This document shows positions 37,994 to 48,799 of a stretch of 64,000 nucleotides of DNA, piece by piece; positions within the stretch are counted from its first letter, which is position 1, and every line of letters begins with the position of its first letter. The notes below the pieces were generated by a model. It made no database searches and was not told the origin of the DNA. It saw nothing but the letters and a program-made list of their open reading frames with translations. The position numbers and the translations under genes were made by a program. The stretch comes from Flavobacterium sp. WC2421. GTDB lineage: Bacteria; Bacteroidota; Bacteroidia; Flavobacteriales; Flavobacteriaceae. Location of the stretch: contig NZ_CP162004.1 in the NCBI RefSeq assembly GCF_040822115.1, forward strand, positions 2,542,001 to 2,606,000, written 5' to 3'.

Positions 37994-39283
37994 TTATCTA
38001 TTTGGGCGTCTTTCATTATTTTGACTAGGACGTCTAGGACCAAAACTGTTATTACTACTACGGTTTGTAGTATCTGTTTTTGGTTTCCTTGGAGTTGAAT
38101 TGCGTTGTTGTCGCCCTTGCCCTTGTTTGATAGGTTCGGTTGAAGCGTTTGGATCTGGTTCAAACCCTTTAATATTTTCTTTTGGCAATTTCATGCCAAT
38201 CAATTTCTCGATATCACGTAGAAAAACGGTTTCATCTGGGCTAAATAAAGAAATCGCTTCTCCATTGGCACCAGCTCTCCCAGTACGACCAATACGGTGT
38301 ACATAATCTTCGGGAATATTAGGTAATTCAAAATTGACAACATGAGGTAATAATGGGATGTCTAATCCTCTAGCCGCAATATCAGTAGCTACTAATGCCG
38401 TTAAGCTTCCGTTTTTAAAGCCTGCCAAAGCTTTGGTTCTGGCTCCTTGTCCTTTATTACCGTGAATGGCTGCTGCTTGAATTCCAGCACTAATCATACT
38501 TTCAGTTAATTTATTGGCACCTTGTTTGGTACGGGTAAATACCAAAATCTGTTTCCAATTTCCTTCGGTAATCAGTTTGATCACTAATTCGGTTTTTTTC
38601 TCTTTTGCAACTGGATATACTTTTTGAGTAATAGCATCGACAGTCGTATTTTCAGGTGTTGCCTCCACTTGAACGGGATGGTTTAAGATACCCATTGCTA
38701 ATTTTTTAATGTCTTTTGAGAATGTAGCTGAAAACATTAGGTTTTGCCTTTTTGTTGGCAATACTTTCATGATGCGCTCAATATCTCTTAAAAACCCCAT
38801 GTCTAACATGCGATCCGCTTCATCCAAAACTAAAATTTCTACTTTGTTTAGTGTGATTAATCCTTGATTTTGTAGGTCAATCAATCTACCTGGAGTTGCA
38901 ACTAAAATATCTATACCTTGACGCAATTGTGCTACTTGTGGTTTTTGATTAACACCTCCAAAAATCACCGTACTGCGTAAATCTAAAAATTCACCGTATT
39001 CTTTTATATTGGCTAATATTTGTGCCGCTAATTCACGTGTTGGTGTTAAGATCAAAGCACGAATGGGTCTGTGACTTAAATGTTTTCCTTGTGATAAGAT
39101 TTGTAATATAGGTAGTGTAAAACCAGCTGTTTTTCCTGTTCCTGTTTGTGCAGATGCCAATACATCTTTGCCTTCTAAGATTGGTGGAATTGATTTTTGT
39201 TGTATTGGAGAAGGAGTTGTATATCCTTTTTTGCTGATGGCTTTTAATAAAGCATCAGATAAGCCTAATGAGTTGAATGACAT
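37994..39283 (-). CDS. DEAD-box RNA helicase (RhlE-like), second copy
   Basis: A paralogue of the helicase at 24,055-25,314. It has a Q motif [11 protein letters not shown], Walker A AQTGTGKT (Lys51), [20 protein letters not shown] (154-157), [21 protein letters not shown] and [10 protein letters not shown]. The 429-residue protein ends in a long arginine/asparagine/glutamine-rich tail (from about 385) that probably binds RNA non-specifically. It acts in the cytoplasm. No operon partner is visible. Confidence 0.95.
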   Translation of the reverse strand: MSFNSLGLSDALLKAISKKGYTTPSPIQQKSIPPILEGKDVLASAQTGTGKTAGFTLPILQILSQGKHLSHRPIRALILTPTRELAAQILANIKEYGEFLDLRSTVIFGGVNQKPQVAQLRQGIDILVATPGRLIDLQNQGLITLNKVEILVLDEADRMLDMGFLRDIERIMKVLPTKRQNLMFSATFSKDIKKLAMGILNHPVQVEATPENTTVDAITQKVYPVAKEKKTELVIKLITEGNWKQILVFTRTKQGANKLTESMISAGIQAAAIHGNKGQGARTKALAGFKNGSLTALVATDIAARGLDIPLLPHVVNFELPNIPEDYVHRIGRTGRAGANGEAISLFSPDETVFLRDIEKLIGMKLPKENIKGFEPDPNASTEPIKQGQGRQQRNSTPRKPKTDTTNRSSNNSFGPRRPSQNNERRPNR

Positions 39284-39497
39284 AAATTGTGTTTATGAAG
39301 TAAACACTATTATTTTGAGTACTTCTTTAATTTGGCGCGAAGGTACTGCTAAATTGTCCGATCTGCTTTTTAATGATTGATTTTGTTTGAATTTATCATT
39401 TCGTTGTACTTCAACTTATTAGAGTACAATGATTTAGTACTTTTGGTTATGCGAAGTCAAAAAGGGGATTTAATGGGTAGGACTATAAAATTTATTA

Positions 39498-39863
39498 CTA
39501 CGGAACGAAATATTCATTGATAAAAGCATGTTGTTGATTAACATTCATTGTATCTGTTTCTTTTATTTCTATTTTCATTTTTACAAAGCGTTCATCTTCG
39601 CTTAGGATGTCAAAAAAGTCAACCTTTGTATTTGAGGGACCAAAAAGGATTATTTTATCATAATTAATTATTGCTTCGGCAATTCTATTGTAATACCTAT
39701 AAACGTTTTTAATAGATGTATTCTTTTCAAGTTTAGATGTCGCTTTATCTTCCAAGTGAAATTCATGTATAATCGTTTGAATTTCAAAAGGTTTTGTAGT
39801 AAATTCCATTAAATAGGCAAGAGAATGATCCATCCATATACCTAGTTGCTTCGTTTTTTTCAT
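39498..39863 (-). CDS. Conserved hypothetical protein, possible host-attachment/eRF1-like fold
   Basis: Unrecognised 121-residue soluble protein. GIWMDHSLAYLMEF at the N terminus, IILFGPSNTKVDFFDIL in the middle and NQQHAFINEYF at the end resemble a small family whose members share an LFGPxxxK motif with eRF1/host-attachment-like proteins. The resemblance is from memory and weak. It stands alone between a helicase and ypfJ. Confidence 0.6.
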   Translation of the reverse strand: MKKTKQLGIWMDHSLAYLMEFTTKPFEIQTIIHEFHLEDKATSKLEKNTSIKNVYRYYNRIAEAIINYDKIILFGPSNTKVDFFDILSEDERFVKMKIEIKETDTMNVNQQHAFINEYFVP

Positions 39864-40015
39864 TTTGTTTACCCATTTATTTCGAGTAAAATTATCGATA
39901 TAAAGGAGTGTAATTATTTATTTTAGTTAAGAGGTATTTGATATAAGATGAGTTGCAATAAAGTGTCGATGAATTGAATTTAGAATAAAAAAATAATGGC
40001 TTAATAAATGTTAGG

Positions 40016-40048
40016 GACAAAAAAAATCGGGCAATTAGCCCGATTTTA
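40016..40048 (-). terminator. Terminator after ypfJ
   Basis: A stem AAAATCGGGC / GCCCGATTTT with a short loop has a T-run on the minus strand, 21 bp past the ypfJ stop. Confidence 0.83.
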
Positions 40049-40068
40049 AATACTGTTTTTAATTTTTT

Positions 40069-40929
40069 TTATTTTAATTCAGCAAAAGTATTTCCTTGCT
40101 TGATATCTCCCGTTTTATATCCTTTCATGAACCAGTATTTCCTTTGTTCGGATGTACCGTGAGTAAATGATTCAGGAACAATATGTCCTTGCATTTTTGA
40201 TTGTATAGCATCATCACCAACTGCATGTGCAGCACTTAATGCTTCATCAAGATCTCCTTCTTCAAGAATGTTATTCATCTTTTGGTTGTAATGTGTCCAT
40301 ACACCAGCATAAAAATCGGCTTGTAACTCTAAGGCTACGGATAATTTATTAGCTTCTGCTTTACTTTTACCTTGTTGCATTTCGCGCATTTTTTCTGATG
40401 TGCCTAATAAGGTTTGAACATGATGCCCAATTTCGTGGGCAATAACATAAGCAGTGGCAAAATCACCTCCTTGCGCACCAAAACGGGTTTTTAGTTCTTC
40501 AAAGAACGTTAAGTCCATATAGACTTTTTGATCTCCAGGGCAATAAAATGGGCCGGAATCAGAAGTTGCATTTCCACACGCAGTTTCTACAGCTCCGCTA
40601 AACAAAACAATATTTGGCTTTTTATAATTGAGATTATTTTCATTGAATATTTTTGTCCAAACATCTTCATTATCTGCTAATAGTGTTTTTACAAAATCTT
40701 GTTCTTCAAGCTCTTTTGCTGTTAGATCTCTTTGTTCGGTGGGAGTACTTTGACCTTGATTCATTTGTTCTAGTATTGGCGTAAGCATTTGAGCATTTTC
40801 ACCACCAAAAACATTTAAAAGTAAAATAATAATTCCTATTATTCCGCCACCTACAATTGTTTTACCACCGGAGGACATGCCTCTTCTGTCTTCGACATTG
40901 TCACTTTTTCGTCTACCTTGCCATTTCAT
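40069..40929 (-). CDS. ypfJ: YpfJ-family neutral zinc metallopeptidase
   Basis: A membrane-anchored putative zinc protease of 286 residues. The cytoplasmic N terminus MKWQGRRKSDNVEDRRG is the family signature, and one helix follows (about 24-40, IVGGGIIGIIILLLNVFGG). The catalytic HEIGHHVQ begins at residue 165, and ELQADFYAGVW supplies the third ligand glutamate/aspartate region. Cysteines at about 118 and 130 are conserved. Its substrate is unknown. It is downstream of, and on the same strand as, the large hybrid kinase, but separated by 43 bp. Confidence 0.9.
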   Translation of the reverse strand: MKWQGRRKSDNVEDRRGMSSGGKTIVGGGIIGIIILLLNVFGGENAQMLTPILEQMNQGQSTPTEQRDLTAKELEEQDFVKTLLADNEDVWTKIFNENNLNYKKPNIVLFSGAVETACGNATSDSGPFYCPGDQKVYMDLTFFEELKTRFGAQGGDFATAYVIAHEIGHHVQTLLGTSEKMREMQQGKSKAEANKLSVALELQADFYAGVWTHYNQKMNNILEEGDLDEALSAAHAVGDDAIQSKMQGHIVPESFTHGTSEQRKYWFMKGYKTGDIKQGNTFAELK

Positions 40930-40972
40930 ATATTATTATTATTAGTTATTTCAAATACAAATTTAATTACTA

Positions 40973-43900
40973 TTACAAGATCCACTTAACAATTGTTTCT
41001 TCTATAATTCGTTTAATTATTGGTTTCGATATATAATCATTCATTCCTGCTGAAAGACACTTTTCTTTTATTTCAATTTCTGTGCCAGCTGTAATTGCAA
41101 TAATAGGAATTGTTTTGCCTAATTCTGACTTTCTAATTGCTTTTGTAGCCTCATAGCCATTCATTATAGGCATTTGGATATCCATGAATATAATATCTGG
41201 ATTTATATTTTCAAATTGTATTAAAGCTTCGGCCCCATTAACAATTTCAAAAAATTCTGGTTCAAAAAGAACATTTTTAATAATTGTTTTAAGTAGTAGC
41301 ATATTGATTTTATTATCTTCAACAAGCATGACTTTAAGGTTTCTTAATTTATCATTTGTTTTAAAAATATGCTCCATATTTGTAAAATCCTCTTCAACTG
41401 TTTTTGAAAATAGGTCTTCAATATAATCATTACTAGTTTTTAAATCCAGATCAAAATAAAAAACACTACCAAGCCCGATCTCGCTTTCAAGATTTAAACG
41501 ACTTTTCATTAGTCCAAGTAGTTTATTTGAAATAGTAAGACCTAAACCTGTTCCTCCAAATTTTTTGGTTGTAGAACCATCCTCTTGAGAAAAAGCTTTG
41601 AATATTTTTTTCTTATTTTTTTCCAAAATTCCAATTCCAGAATCGACAACTGAAAAGCGTATTTTGGTTTTTGAGTCACTAATTTTTTTAATTATCGAAA
41701 TATCTAGTTTTATAGTTCCTTTTTCAGTGAATTTTACAGCATTAGCCAAAAGGTTAATCAAAATTTGTTTTAATCGAACAATATCAATCCAGAAATAATT
41801 AGGAATATCTGGTGCTATGTTAAGTTCTAGATTTAATTTTTTTTGATTTGATTCATATAGAATTAAATCAATAATTTGACTCATAATTTCCTTAATATCA
41901 TGTTTTTCTATGTGCAAGTCTAATTTTCCAGCTTCAATTTTTGAAAAGTCAAGAATATCATTTACGATACCCAATAAGGAATGTGCAGATTGGTTTACCG
42001 TGATCATATGTTTTTTTTGCACTTCGCCTAGCTCGGTTTTCATTAATAGATCCGTAAAACCAATGATACCATTTAAAGGGGTTCTAATTTCATGACTCAT
42101 ATTAGCTAAAAATTCCGATTTGGCTCTGTTTGCTGCTTCTGCGTATTCACGACCTTTTATCGCTTCCTCAGCCTCTTTTCTTTTTGTAATATCAAGCATG
42201 ATGCCTTCGATATAAGTTATTTTTCCATTTTTTATAACGGCATCACCAAATTCTTCTACCCAAACAATTTCATTATTTTTTTTAATAATTCGATAGGTAA
42301 AATGAAACGGTTCAGATTTAGATAATTTATACGAAGATTCATCTAACACTTTTTTTACATCTTCAGGATGTATCAAATCAGTATAAAAAATTTTCTTATC
42401 TAAGAAATCAGATTTTTTAAAGCCAGTAAGTTTTTCTATTTCATCATTAAGATAAATTTTGGTAAACTTATTATCATTCTCTGATAAGTACACTGTTCCA
42501 GGTATATTGTTAGCTAAAAGTCTAAATTTTTCTTCGCTTTCATAAATTGCCGTTTCGGTTTCGATTCGGTCAATTGATGATGCTATATTTCTAGCCAAAG
42601 TTTGAAGGATATTTACTTCATCTTCGGACCAACTTCTTTCTTCGTTTGTATCATCAAAACCTAAAAAACCATGAAATCTATTCTTTATAAAAATGGGGAA
42701 TAGTATTAATGAAATTACATCAACATTTAATAATTTATTTTTTAAAGATTCATTTTTAATTTGTGAAACAACAGCTTCATAAATTTTGTTATTTAATAAT
42801 GGATCTATTAATTCTTCAAAATAGTCATAGGGAATATTTTGAAGTTTTGGATTGTTTTGTGTTAATGTATTGTTGCCCTTTATCCATCTGTATTTTTGGC
42901 TAATTAAATTAGTGTCATTATTTTTTTCATAATAATAGGCGCGATGTGATTTTGTCGCTTTCCCCATTATAATAAGGACATCAGCAAAAATATCATTTAT
43001 GTTTTTACTGTTTAAAAACTTCTCAGTACACAACGTCATTGCTGCTAAAAGTTCACTTTTATATGTTAGTTTTTTTTCAATTTCGAATCTCATTTTTGAT
43101 TCATAGGCTATAGCTATAATATCCGAAACTGATCTTGCAAAGTTAATATCTTCATTATCCCAATGTTTTATTTCTTCACTCGCTTCAAAACTAATGATTC
43201 CTTTTAAATCACCATCGATAAAAACGGGAGTATCGAGTATGGAGTAAATATTATTAGTATTGGTATAATCATTTTCTAATTCATATGTAGTATTGTTTTT
43301 AGAAACATCGGAAATAACTACTTGTAATTCATTTTCAATTATTGTAAAATAGTTTGGATATTGTTTTTTTGTTATTTCTTTTCCTGATGTAAATTCATTT
43401 TTATTTAACTGATATAATACAAGGCAATCTATTTTATCTGGATAATAATTCCAGTAACTAGCTCTGTTAACCCCAATTTTTTCTGCTGTTATTTTTAAAA
43501 TCGTTTTTAATTTTGATTCTAAACTTTCATTGCTGGAGTAACTTTTTTCAGTAAATGCTTTTAAAGCGTTGCTGTATTTTTGAATTTTTAATTGTCTTTC
43601 TGTTTTTTCTTTTTCAATGTTTTTATAATATGTTACATCTCTTGCAATTACAGAATATCCTTTAATATTATTGTATTGGTCTCTAATAATTGATACTTTT
43701 TGTGAAACCCAGATTTCTTCGCCATTTTTCCTGACAATAGGAAATTCTAATATGGGAAAATTAGTCATTTCGGGTGTCGCAGCCGAATAGAAATCTAATA
43801 CTTTTTGGATATAATCTTCTCTGATTAAAGAATTAAATTTTGAGTTAAACAGTTCTTTCAAACTAAAACCAGTAATCTTTTCTGTACTTTTATTTATAAA

Positions 43901-45031
43901 AAGGTAATCTCCTTTCCTGTTTAATTCATAAATAATATCATAAGCAGACTCTACAAGATTTTCATATCTTTTTTGAGTTTTAATTTCATTAGTTACATCT
44001 TGACCTATTCCAATAATTAAATCATCCGAAAATCGTTTGTCATTCCATTGAATGTATTTATAGTTTCCATTTTTACATTTTAATTTCCTTGTAAACGTTC
44101 TTTCAATGATTTCGTTATTATGAAATTCTTCCCCAATAAACTCGGGGTCTTCCGTTACTTTCCAAAATCCTAAGCCCATAACTTCCTCTGAAGTATAACC
44201 TAAAATTGACTTTATCGTTTCACTACAAAATTGCACTTCCCCTTTCTTATTAGTAGCCATAATAAGCGAGTTTCCGTTGTTTACAATCTCATTTGAAAAC
44301 CGAAACTTATCTTTGATATTTAATGATGTTATAAAACTTATATAATTTATTATAAACACTAAAATGGAAAAATTTAATAATATTATAGCAGTTTTATCTG
44401 GGATAAGATTAAAAGCACTTGTAGCTGCAATATAAAAAAAGGCAAAAGACATAAAATACCAAAAAATCTTGATAGGCTTGAGTATTGTAAATGAAAAGAA
44501 AAAACTAATAATAAAAGTGATTATAGGAACTAATTCTAAGGGGAATAGAATAATACTTCTACAAATTAAAATAAAATAGACAATATAAATTGTAATAAAA
44601 ATGTGTTTTATATATTGAAAAACTATTGCCTTTTTAGTGCTGATAAAGTAGATTAATAATAGGAAAACACCAATCATTAAGTTTTGATATAACAAGCTTT
44701 TTGGTCTTTCTGAAAAGAAATAAAGGTTGATTTCGGTTATAGGGCTTATGATCCCAAAAAATAACAAATAGGTTTGATATTCCTTATTTCTTATATATTC
44801 TTCATTATTTACTTTTATGAATGTATTAGTTAATCTAGATTTAATTTTAAAAAAATTAAAAAACAACATGCAATAACAAATAATTAAAATAGGTAGTAAA
44901 ACCCATTTTAAATTTGGCGTGTTGTTAATATAATGATAGGGGGGGATTATTTCCATTGCAAATAGATTAATCTCAATTGAGCTAATTATATTTACGATAG
45001 TTGAAAATAAAAAGTTTAGGAACAAGATCAT
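40973..45031 (-). CDS. Multi-PAS/GAF hybrid sensor histidine kinase
   Basis: A 1352-residue sensor. The first about 240 residues hold seven or so membrane helices. Two PAS/PAC domains (about 250-480), two GAF domains (about 500-660 and 690-850) and a third PAS (about 860-980) follow. The kinase core has SHEIRTPLNG (His980), NLLANAVKF, VDSGIGI and GTGLGLTISNKLL, and a C-terminal receiver has MLVEDNKINMLLLK and MDIQMPIMNG (Asp1284). No DNA-binding response regulator is adjacent. The domain count is from motifs such as WVEEFGDAVIKNGKITYIEG (PAC), so boundaries are approximate. Confidence 0.9.
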   Translation of the reverse strand: MILFLNFLFSTIVNIISSIEINLFAMEIIPPYHYINNTPNLKWVLLPILIICYCMLFFNFFKIKSRLTNTFIKVNNEEYIRNKEYQTYLLFFGIISPITEINLYFFSERPKSLLYQNLMIGVFLLLIYFISTKKAIVFQYIKHIFITIYIVYFILICRSIILFPLELVPIITFIISFFFSFTILKPIKIFWYFMSFAFFYIAATSAFNLIPDKTAIILLNFSILVFIINYISFITSLNIKDKFRFSNEIVNNGNSLIMATNKKGEVQFCSETIKSILGYTSEEVMGLGFWKVTEDPEFIGEEFHNNEIIERTFTRKLKCKNGNYKYIQWNDKRFSDDLIIGIGQDVTNEIKTQKRYENLVESAYDIIYELNRKGDYLFINKSTEKITGFSLKELFNSKFNSLIREDYIQKVLDFYSAATPEMTNFPILEFPIVRKNGEEIWVSQKVSIIRDQYNNIKGYSVIARDVTYYKNIEKEKTERQLKIQKYSNALKAFTEKSYSSNESLESKLKTILKITAEKIGVNRASYWNYYPDKIDCLVLYQLNKNEFTSGKEITKKQYPNYFTIIENELQVVISDVSKNNTTYELENDYTNTNNIYSILDTPVFIDGDLKGIISFEASEEIKHWDNEDINFARSVSDIIAIAYESKMRFEIEKKLTYKSELLAAMTLCTEKFLNSKNINDIFADVLIIMGKATKSHRAYYYEKNNDTNLISQKYRWIKGNNTLTQNNPKLQNIPYDYFEELIDPLLNNKIYEAVVSQIKNESLKNKLLNVDVISLILFPIFIKNRFHGFLGFDDTNEERSWSEDEVNILQTLARNIASSIDRIETETAIYESEEKFRLLANNIPGTVYLSENDNKFTKIYLNDEIEKLTGFKKSDFLDKKIFYTDLIHPEDVKKVLDESSYKLSKSEPFHFTYRIIKKNNEIVWVEEFGDAVIKNGKITYIEGIMLDITKRKEAEEAIKGREYAEAANRAKSEFLANMSHEIRTPLNGIIGFTDLLMKTELGEVQKKHMITVNQSAHSLLGIVNDILDFSKIEAGKLDLHIEKHDIKEIMSQIIDLILYESNQKKLNLELNIAPDIPNYFWIDIVRLKQILINLLANAVKFTEKGTIKLDISIIKKISDSKTKIRFSVVDSGIGILEKNKKKIFKAFSQEDGSTTKKFGGTGLGLTISNKLLGLMKSRLNLESEIGLGSVFYFDLDLKTSNDYIEDLFSKTVEEDFTNMEHIFKTNDKLRNLKVMLVEDNKINMLLLKTIIKNVLFEPEFFEIVNGAEALIQFENINPDIIFMDIQMPIMNGYEATKAIRKSELGKTIPIIAITAGTEIEIKEKCLSAGMNDYISKPIIKRIIEETIVKWIL

Positions 45032-45143
45032 TTATTTTTTTAATTCTTAACGTGTTAAATATTCAACAATTTAATGAATATTTTGCAATATAAAGGATAT
45101 CATTTTAAAAAATCTAAAAGTTGTTTTTATTATTATATTGAAT

Positions 45144-45926
45144 TTAAAATGGATTGGATTCTGTTTTTTCTTCTGTTTCAAAACCTATGATTTCACTATA
45201 TATGGCATAGTACATAGAATATAAGAAAGGAAGAGTAAAAAAGATTCCAATGTAAAATACTAAAAAGCCAATTACTGATACTATATAGCCAACTAAAATT
45301 AATCCTAAAAGGAGAAAAGGTTTTTTGAAAAAAATAATGACACTTGTTTTTATTGCATCTATGGCTTTTAAATCGCTAAAAATAATAAGTGGAATTGTAA
45401 GAAATGTCAAAAATAGTATGGCATATGAAACTAAATTCATGACTATCTCAAGTTCAGGTTGATCTAACAACACGGGTAATCCAGTATTGACAATCGAAAT
45501 TAACAAAGTTGCAATAACGAGTTCTTTAAAATAAGAACTATTGTAGTATTCAAAAATAGTTGAAACATGGAATTCTTCATCTCTTTCTGCACAATAAGCC
45601 ATTTTAATAAAACCTGCCATAAATGGGCTCAATATTGTAGAAAAGATGATACTACCTACTATGAACGCTATTCTTGAATTTCCAGTTAGATGATCTGGGT
45701 TTAAATTTTCAGGTTTTAAAATTTCAGTAAGTTGATTAGCACCAAATTTATAAATTAGTATTGCAGAAACAAATACTGCCATTAAAACCGCAAACACAAA
45801 AAATAGAAGTCCTGCATATATGACGATTTTCTTATAGTTTTTGAAAGCCAAATTAAATACGCTTTCAAAACTTAATGTATACCCGTTTTTTTTTATTTCT
45901 TCAATTCTATTTTTTTTTGAAAACAT
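45144..45926 (-). CDS. Polytopic inner-membrane protein of unknown function
   Basis: A 260-residue protein with about five or six hydrophobic helices (for example VIYAGLLFFVFAVLMAVFVSAILIY and LLGLILVGYIVSVIGFLVFYIGIFF). The cytoplasmic N terminus FSKKNRIEEIKKNGYTLSFE is basic. Its helix layout resembles the DUF975/YciC-like group of small integral membrane proteins. The function is unknown. It lies 37 bp downstream of the nitroreductase gene and may end that operon. Confidence 0.75.
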   Translation of the reverse strand: MFSKKNRIEEIKKNGYTLSFESVFNLAFKNYKKIVIYAGLLFFVFAVLMAVFVSAILIYKFGANQLTEILKPENLNPDHLTGNSRIAFIVGSIIFSTILSPFMAGFIKMAYCAERDEEFHVSTIFEYYNSSYFKELVIATLLISIVNTGLPVLLDQPELEIVMNLVSYAILFLTFLTIPLIIFSDLKAIDAIKTSVIIFFKKPFLLLGLILVGYIVSVIGFLVFYIGIFFTLPFLYSMYYAIYSEIIGFETEEKTESNPF

Positions 45927-45963
45927 GCTGATTTTTGTTTTTGGTAATTTTTAAAATTTGGAT

Positions 45964-46701
45964 TTATAGTTTAAAATAAACCTCTTCAAACGGTATTCTG
46001 AATCGATCTCCATATACACCGGTTTCTTCGCGAATTCCACAACCAATAATCATATTAATTTCAGATGATGGTGAAAGGTTTATTATTTTTTTTACGCGCA
46101 AGGAATCAAAGCCTTCCATAGGACAAGTATCATAATTGATGGCAGCCATACTAATCATGAAGTTTTGTGCCGCTAATGCAGCACTTTTTTGAGCTACAAT
46201 TCGCATATCACTTTTTCGCGTTTGTCTATAGGTAGGTTTGAATAAGCCTATGAGTTGGAAGATCAAAAATTTGAATGCACCTGCTATTCCAATAAAATCA
46301 AAATAAAGTGTGGGCACTATTTTTTGATAATAGTTTAGGGCGAATTTTTCTCTTTTAGTATAATCAGCTTCTGGTTTCTCTCCGTATTGAGATTTTAAGT
46401 AATCTACATTAGATTGTACTCTCTTTTTCCACAAATCTTTTCGAGAAACAATTACGACCATTTGTTTTGCCGTTTTTGCTGCATTTTGACCTAAACAAGC
46501 TTCCGTAAGTTGTTCTAGAATTTTAGGAGAGGTAATATGATAGAATTCCCAAAGTTGCATGTTACTACTTGTAGGAGCAAGAGAGGCTAAACGAATGCAT
46601 TCTTTTACTTTGTCGTCTTCAATGTTTTCATTTTTAAAAACCCGAACGGAGCGCCTATATTGTATTGCTTCACTAACCGTTTTTTCCGTTATTAGACCCA
46701 T
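45964..46701 (-). CDS. Nitroreductase family protein
   Basis: An FMN-dependent oxidoreductase that reduces nitro compounds, quinones or other electrophiles with NAD(P)H. The N-terminal YRRSVRVF and SLAPTSSNMQLWEFYHI are the FMN phosphate-binding signatures. SAALAAQNFMISMAAINYDTCPMEGFD forms the dimer and FMN pocket, and IGCGIREETGVYGDRFRIPFEEVYF is the C terminus. The 245-residue length is in the family range. Its start overlaps the aldehyde dehydrogenase stop by 10 bp, so the two are cotranscribed, probably in aldehyde/electrophile detoxification. Confidence 0.9.
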   Translation of the reverse strand: MGLITEKTVSEAIQYRRSVRVFKNENIEDDKVKECIRLASLAPTSSNMQLWEFYHITSPKILEQLTEACLGQNAAKTAKQMVVIVSRKDLWKKRVQSNVDYLKSQYGEKPEADYTKREKFALNYYQKIVPTLYFDFIGIAGAFKFLIFQLIGLFKPTYRQTRKSDMRIVAQKSAALAAQNFMISMAAINYDTCPMEGFDSLRVKKIINLSPSSEINMIIGCGIREETGVYGDRFRIPFEEVYFKL

Positions 46702-48020
46702 TTTAGCAATTTCTTGATTGTAGTTAATTTATCTTTATAAGGGGCGTAACGCATTGGTAAATCTAACCAATAGGCTTTTTTGACAATTGCTTTTTTATGA
46801 GAAAAAGTATCAAAACTTAGTTTCCCATGATACGCTCCAATACCGCTATGACCTACGCCTCCAAAAGGCAGTCTTTTATTAGAAAAATGGATGACCGTAT
46901 CGTTTATACATCCGCCACCAAAGGAATAATCCTGTATTATTTTTTCAGCAAATGCGTTGTTTTTGGTAAATACATATAGCGATAATGGCTTTTCATATCT
47001 AGAAATGATGGTATGCAAGTCGGCATCACTTTTATAAGAAAGAATAGGTAATAACGGACCAAAAATCTCCTCTTTCATGATAGGAGTATCCAGCTCTGTT
47101 TCCTCAATTAAGGTAGGAGCGATGTACTGTGTAGTTTCATTCGTTTGCCCTCCGAAAATCACTTTCTCTGGTTCAATCATCTGTACTAATCGATTCCAAT
47201 TTTTTGAATTAATAATTCGAGCAAAATCAGGAGAGGCTTCTGGTTTTGCACTATATGCTAAAGTAATTTCTTTTTTTAAAAATTCGACAAACTCCGTTTT
47301 TATATCATTATGGACTAATAAATAATCGGGTGCAATACAAGTTTGTCCAGCATTTATAAATTTTCCCCAAACGATTCTTTTAGCTGCCAGTTTTAAATTG
47401 GCAGTTTCATGAATAATACAAGGATTTTTCCCACCAAGTTCAAGTGTTACAGGAGTTAGGTTTGCGGCGGCTGCTTTAGCTACTATTTTTCCAACTGGAA
47501 CACTACCCGTAAAAAATATATAATCCCAGCGCTGTGTTAGTAAACTTTGTGAAACTTCAGCACCACCTTCGATGACTTCCACATGATTCACTTCAAAGGT
47601 TTTAGTTATAATTTTGGTTATCACTGCCGATGTGTGAGGCGTTAACTCAGAGGGTTTAAGAACTACTTGATTTCCAGCGGCTATTGCAGAGACCAAAGGA
47701 CATAGTGCCAATTGAAAGGGATAATTCCAAGGAGCAATTATCAATACTTTACCATATGGTTCTTTATAAATATAGTCAATGGATGGAAAATTAACTATCG
47801 AAGGAAGCACCATTTTGGGTTTCCCCCATTTTTTTATATTCTTTATGGTGTCTTTTAATTCTGTAATTACATAATTTGTTTCTGTCAGAACCGCTTCAAA
47901 AGCAGGTTTTTTAAAATCATCATATAAAGCTTGAATTATTTCATTTTCATGAATTATAATAATATTGAGCAGTTTTTTTAAAACTTCTTTTCGGTATTTT
48001 ATATTTGTTTTATAATTCAT
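46692..48020 (-). CDS. Aldehyde dehydrogenase (class 3-like)
   Basis: Oxidises aldehydes to carboxylic acids with NAD(P). The motifs are APWNYPFQL, the nucleotide-binding KPSELTPHTSAV and FTGSVPVGKIVAKAAA, the catalytic glutamate in LELGGKNP (Glu194) and the catalytic cysteine in NAGQTCIAPDY (Cys228). At 442 residues it is the short type that acts on medium- or long-chain aldehydes. It is first in an operon with the nitroreductase gene. Confidence 0.93.
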   Translation of the reverse strand: MNYKTNIKYRKEVLKKLLNIIIIHENEIIQALYDDFKKPAFEAVLTETNYVITELKDTIKNIKKWGKPKMVLPSIVNFPSIDYIYKEPYGKVLIIAPWNYPFQLALCPLVSAIAAGNQVVLKPSELTPHTSAVITKIITKTFEVNHVEVIEGGAEVSQSLLTQRWDYIFFTGSVPVGKIVAKAAAANLTPVTLELGGKNPCIIHETANLKLAAKRIVWGKFINAGQTCIAPDYLLVHNDIKTEFVEFLKKEITLAYSAKPEASPDFARIINSKNWNRLVQMIEPEKVIFGGQTNETTQYIAPTLIEETELDTPIMKEEIFGPLLPILSYKSDADLHTIISRYEKPLSLYVFTKNNAFAEKIIQDYSFGGGCINDTVIHFSNKRLPFGGVGHSGIGAYHGKLSFDTFSHKKAIVKKAYWLDLPMRYAPYKDKLTTIKKLLKWV

Positions 48021-48092
48021 CTTAAAATTAAATATTTTAATGGCTATGCAAGATAATTTAAATTTTTAATTCTAATTTTTATCAAATTAAAA

Positions 48093-48782
48093 TCATATTG
48101 CATTCCAAATAACTTCATTTGGAACAGGTGCAATTATCTTGATTTCTTCTTTAGAGACTGGGTGAATAAAAACTAATTTTCGAGCATGTAAATGAATACC
48201 ACCATCCGGATTAGAACGATCAAATCCATATTTCAAATCTCCTTTTATAGGTGAGCCAATGGATGCCAATTGTGCTCGAATTTGATGATGTCTTCCAGTA
48301 TGTAAATTAATTTCTAAAGCAAAATAATTGTTAAGTTCTTTGAAAACAGTGTAATCTAAACTGGCTATTTTACTATCAGGAACTTCTTTTAAATGTGCTT
48401 TCGAAGTATTGTTTTTTTCATTTCTTTTGATAAAATGAATTAATTTATCTTCTTTTTTTAGAGGTTTATTTTTTACAATCGCCCAATATGTTTTTTGAGT
48501 TTCTCTATTTTTAAATAATTCATTCAATCGTGTCAGTGCTTTGCTTGTTCTTGCAAATACAACTATTCCGGTTGTGGGCCTGTCAAGACGATGTACAACA
48601 CCCAGAAATACTTCACCAGGTTTATTGTATTTGTTTTTAATGTATTCTTTTACCACCTCACTAAGTGGCTTGTCTCCCGTTTTATCACCTTGCACGAGAT
48701 CTCCTACACGTTTGTTTACCACTATGATATGGTTGTCTTCATGAAGTACTTGAAGGTTATTTTTATTGGATAGCTCTTTCAT
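48093..48782 (-). CDS. RluA-family pseudouridine synthase
   Basis: An RNA uridine isomerase of 229 residues. The catalytic motif HRLDRPTTGIVVFARTSKAL contains the nucleophilic aspartate, and TGRHHQIRAQLASIGSPIKGD is the RluA C-terminal signature. There is no S4 RNA-binding domain, as in RluA/TruC types. The target (rRNA or tRNA) cannot be told from the sequence. Confidence 0.92.
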   Translation of the reverse strand: MKELSNKNNLQVLHEDNHIIVVNKRVGDLVQGDKTGDKPLSEVVKEYIKNKYNKPGEVFLGVVHRLDRPTTGIVVFARTSKALTRLNELFKNRETQKTYWAIVKNKPLKKEDKLIHFIKRNEKNNTSKAHLKEVPDSKIASLDYTVFKELNNYFALEINLHTGRHHQIRAQLASIGSPIKGDLKYGFDRSNPDGGIHLHARKLVFIHPVSKEEIKIIAPVPNEVIWNAI

Positions 48783-48799
48783 TACTAAATTTTAGTCTC

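Noticed and set aside
48541..48773. Plus-strand frames over the RluA-type gene
   Set aside because: Antisense frames of a gene with an intact catalytic motif; no start context or domain.
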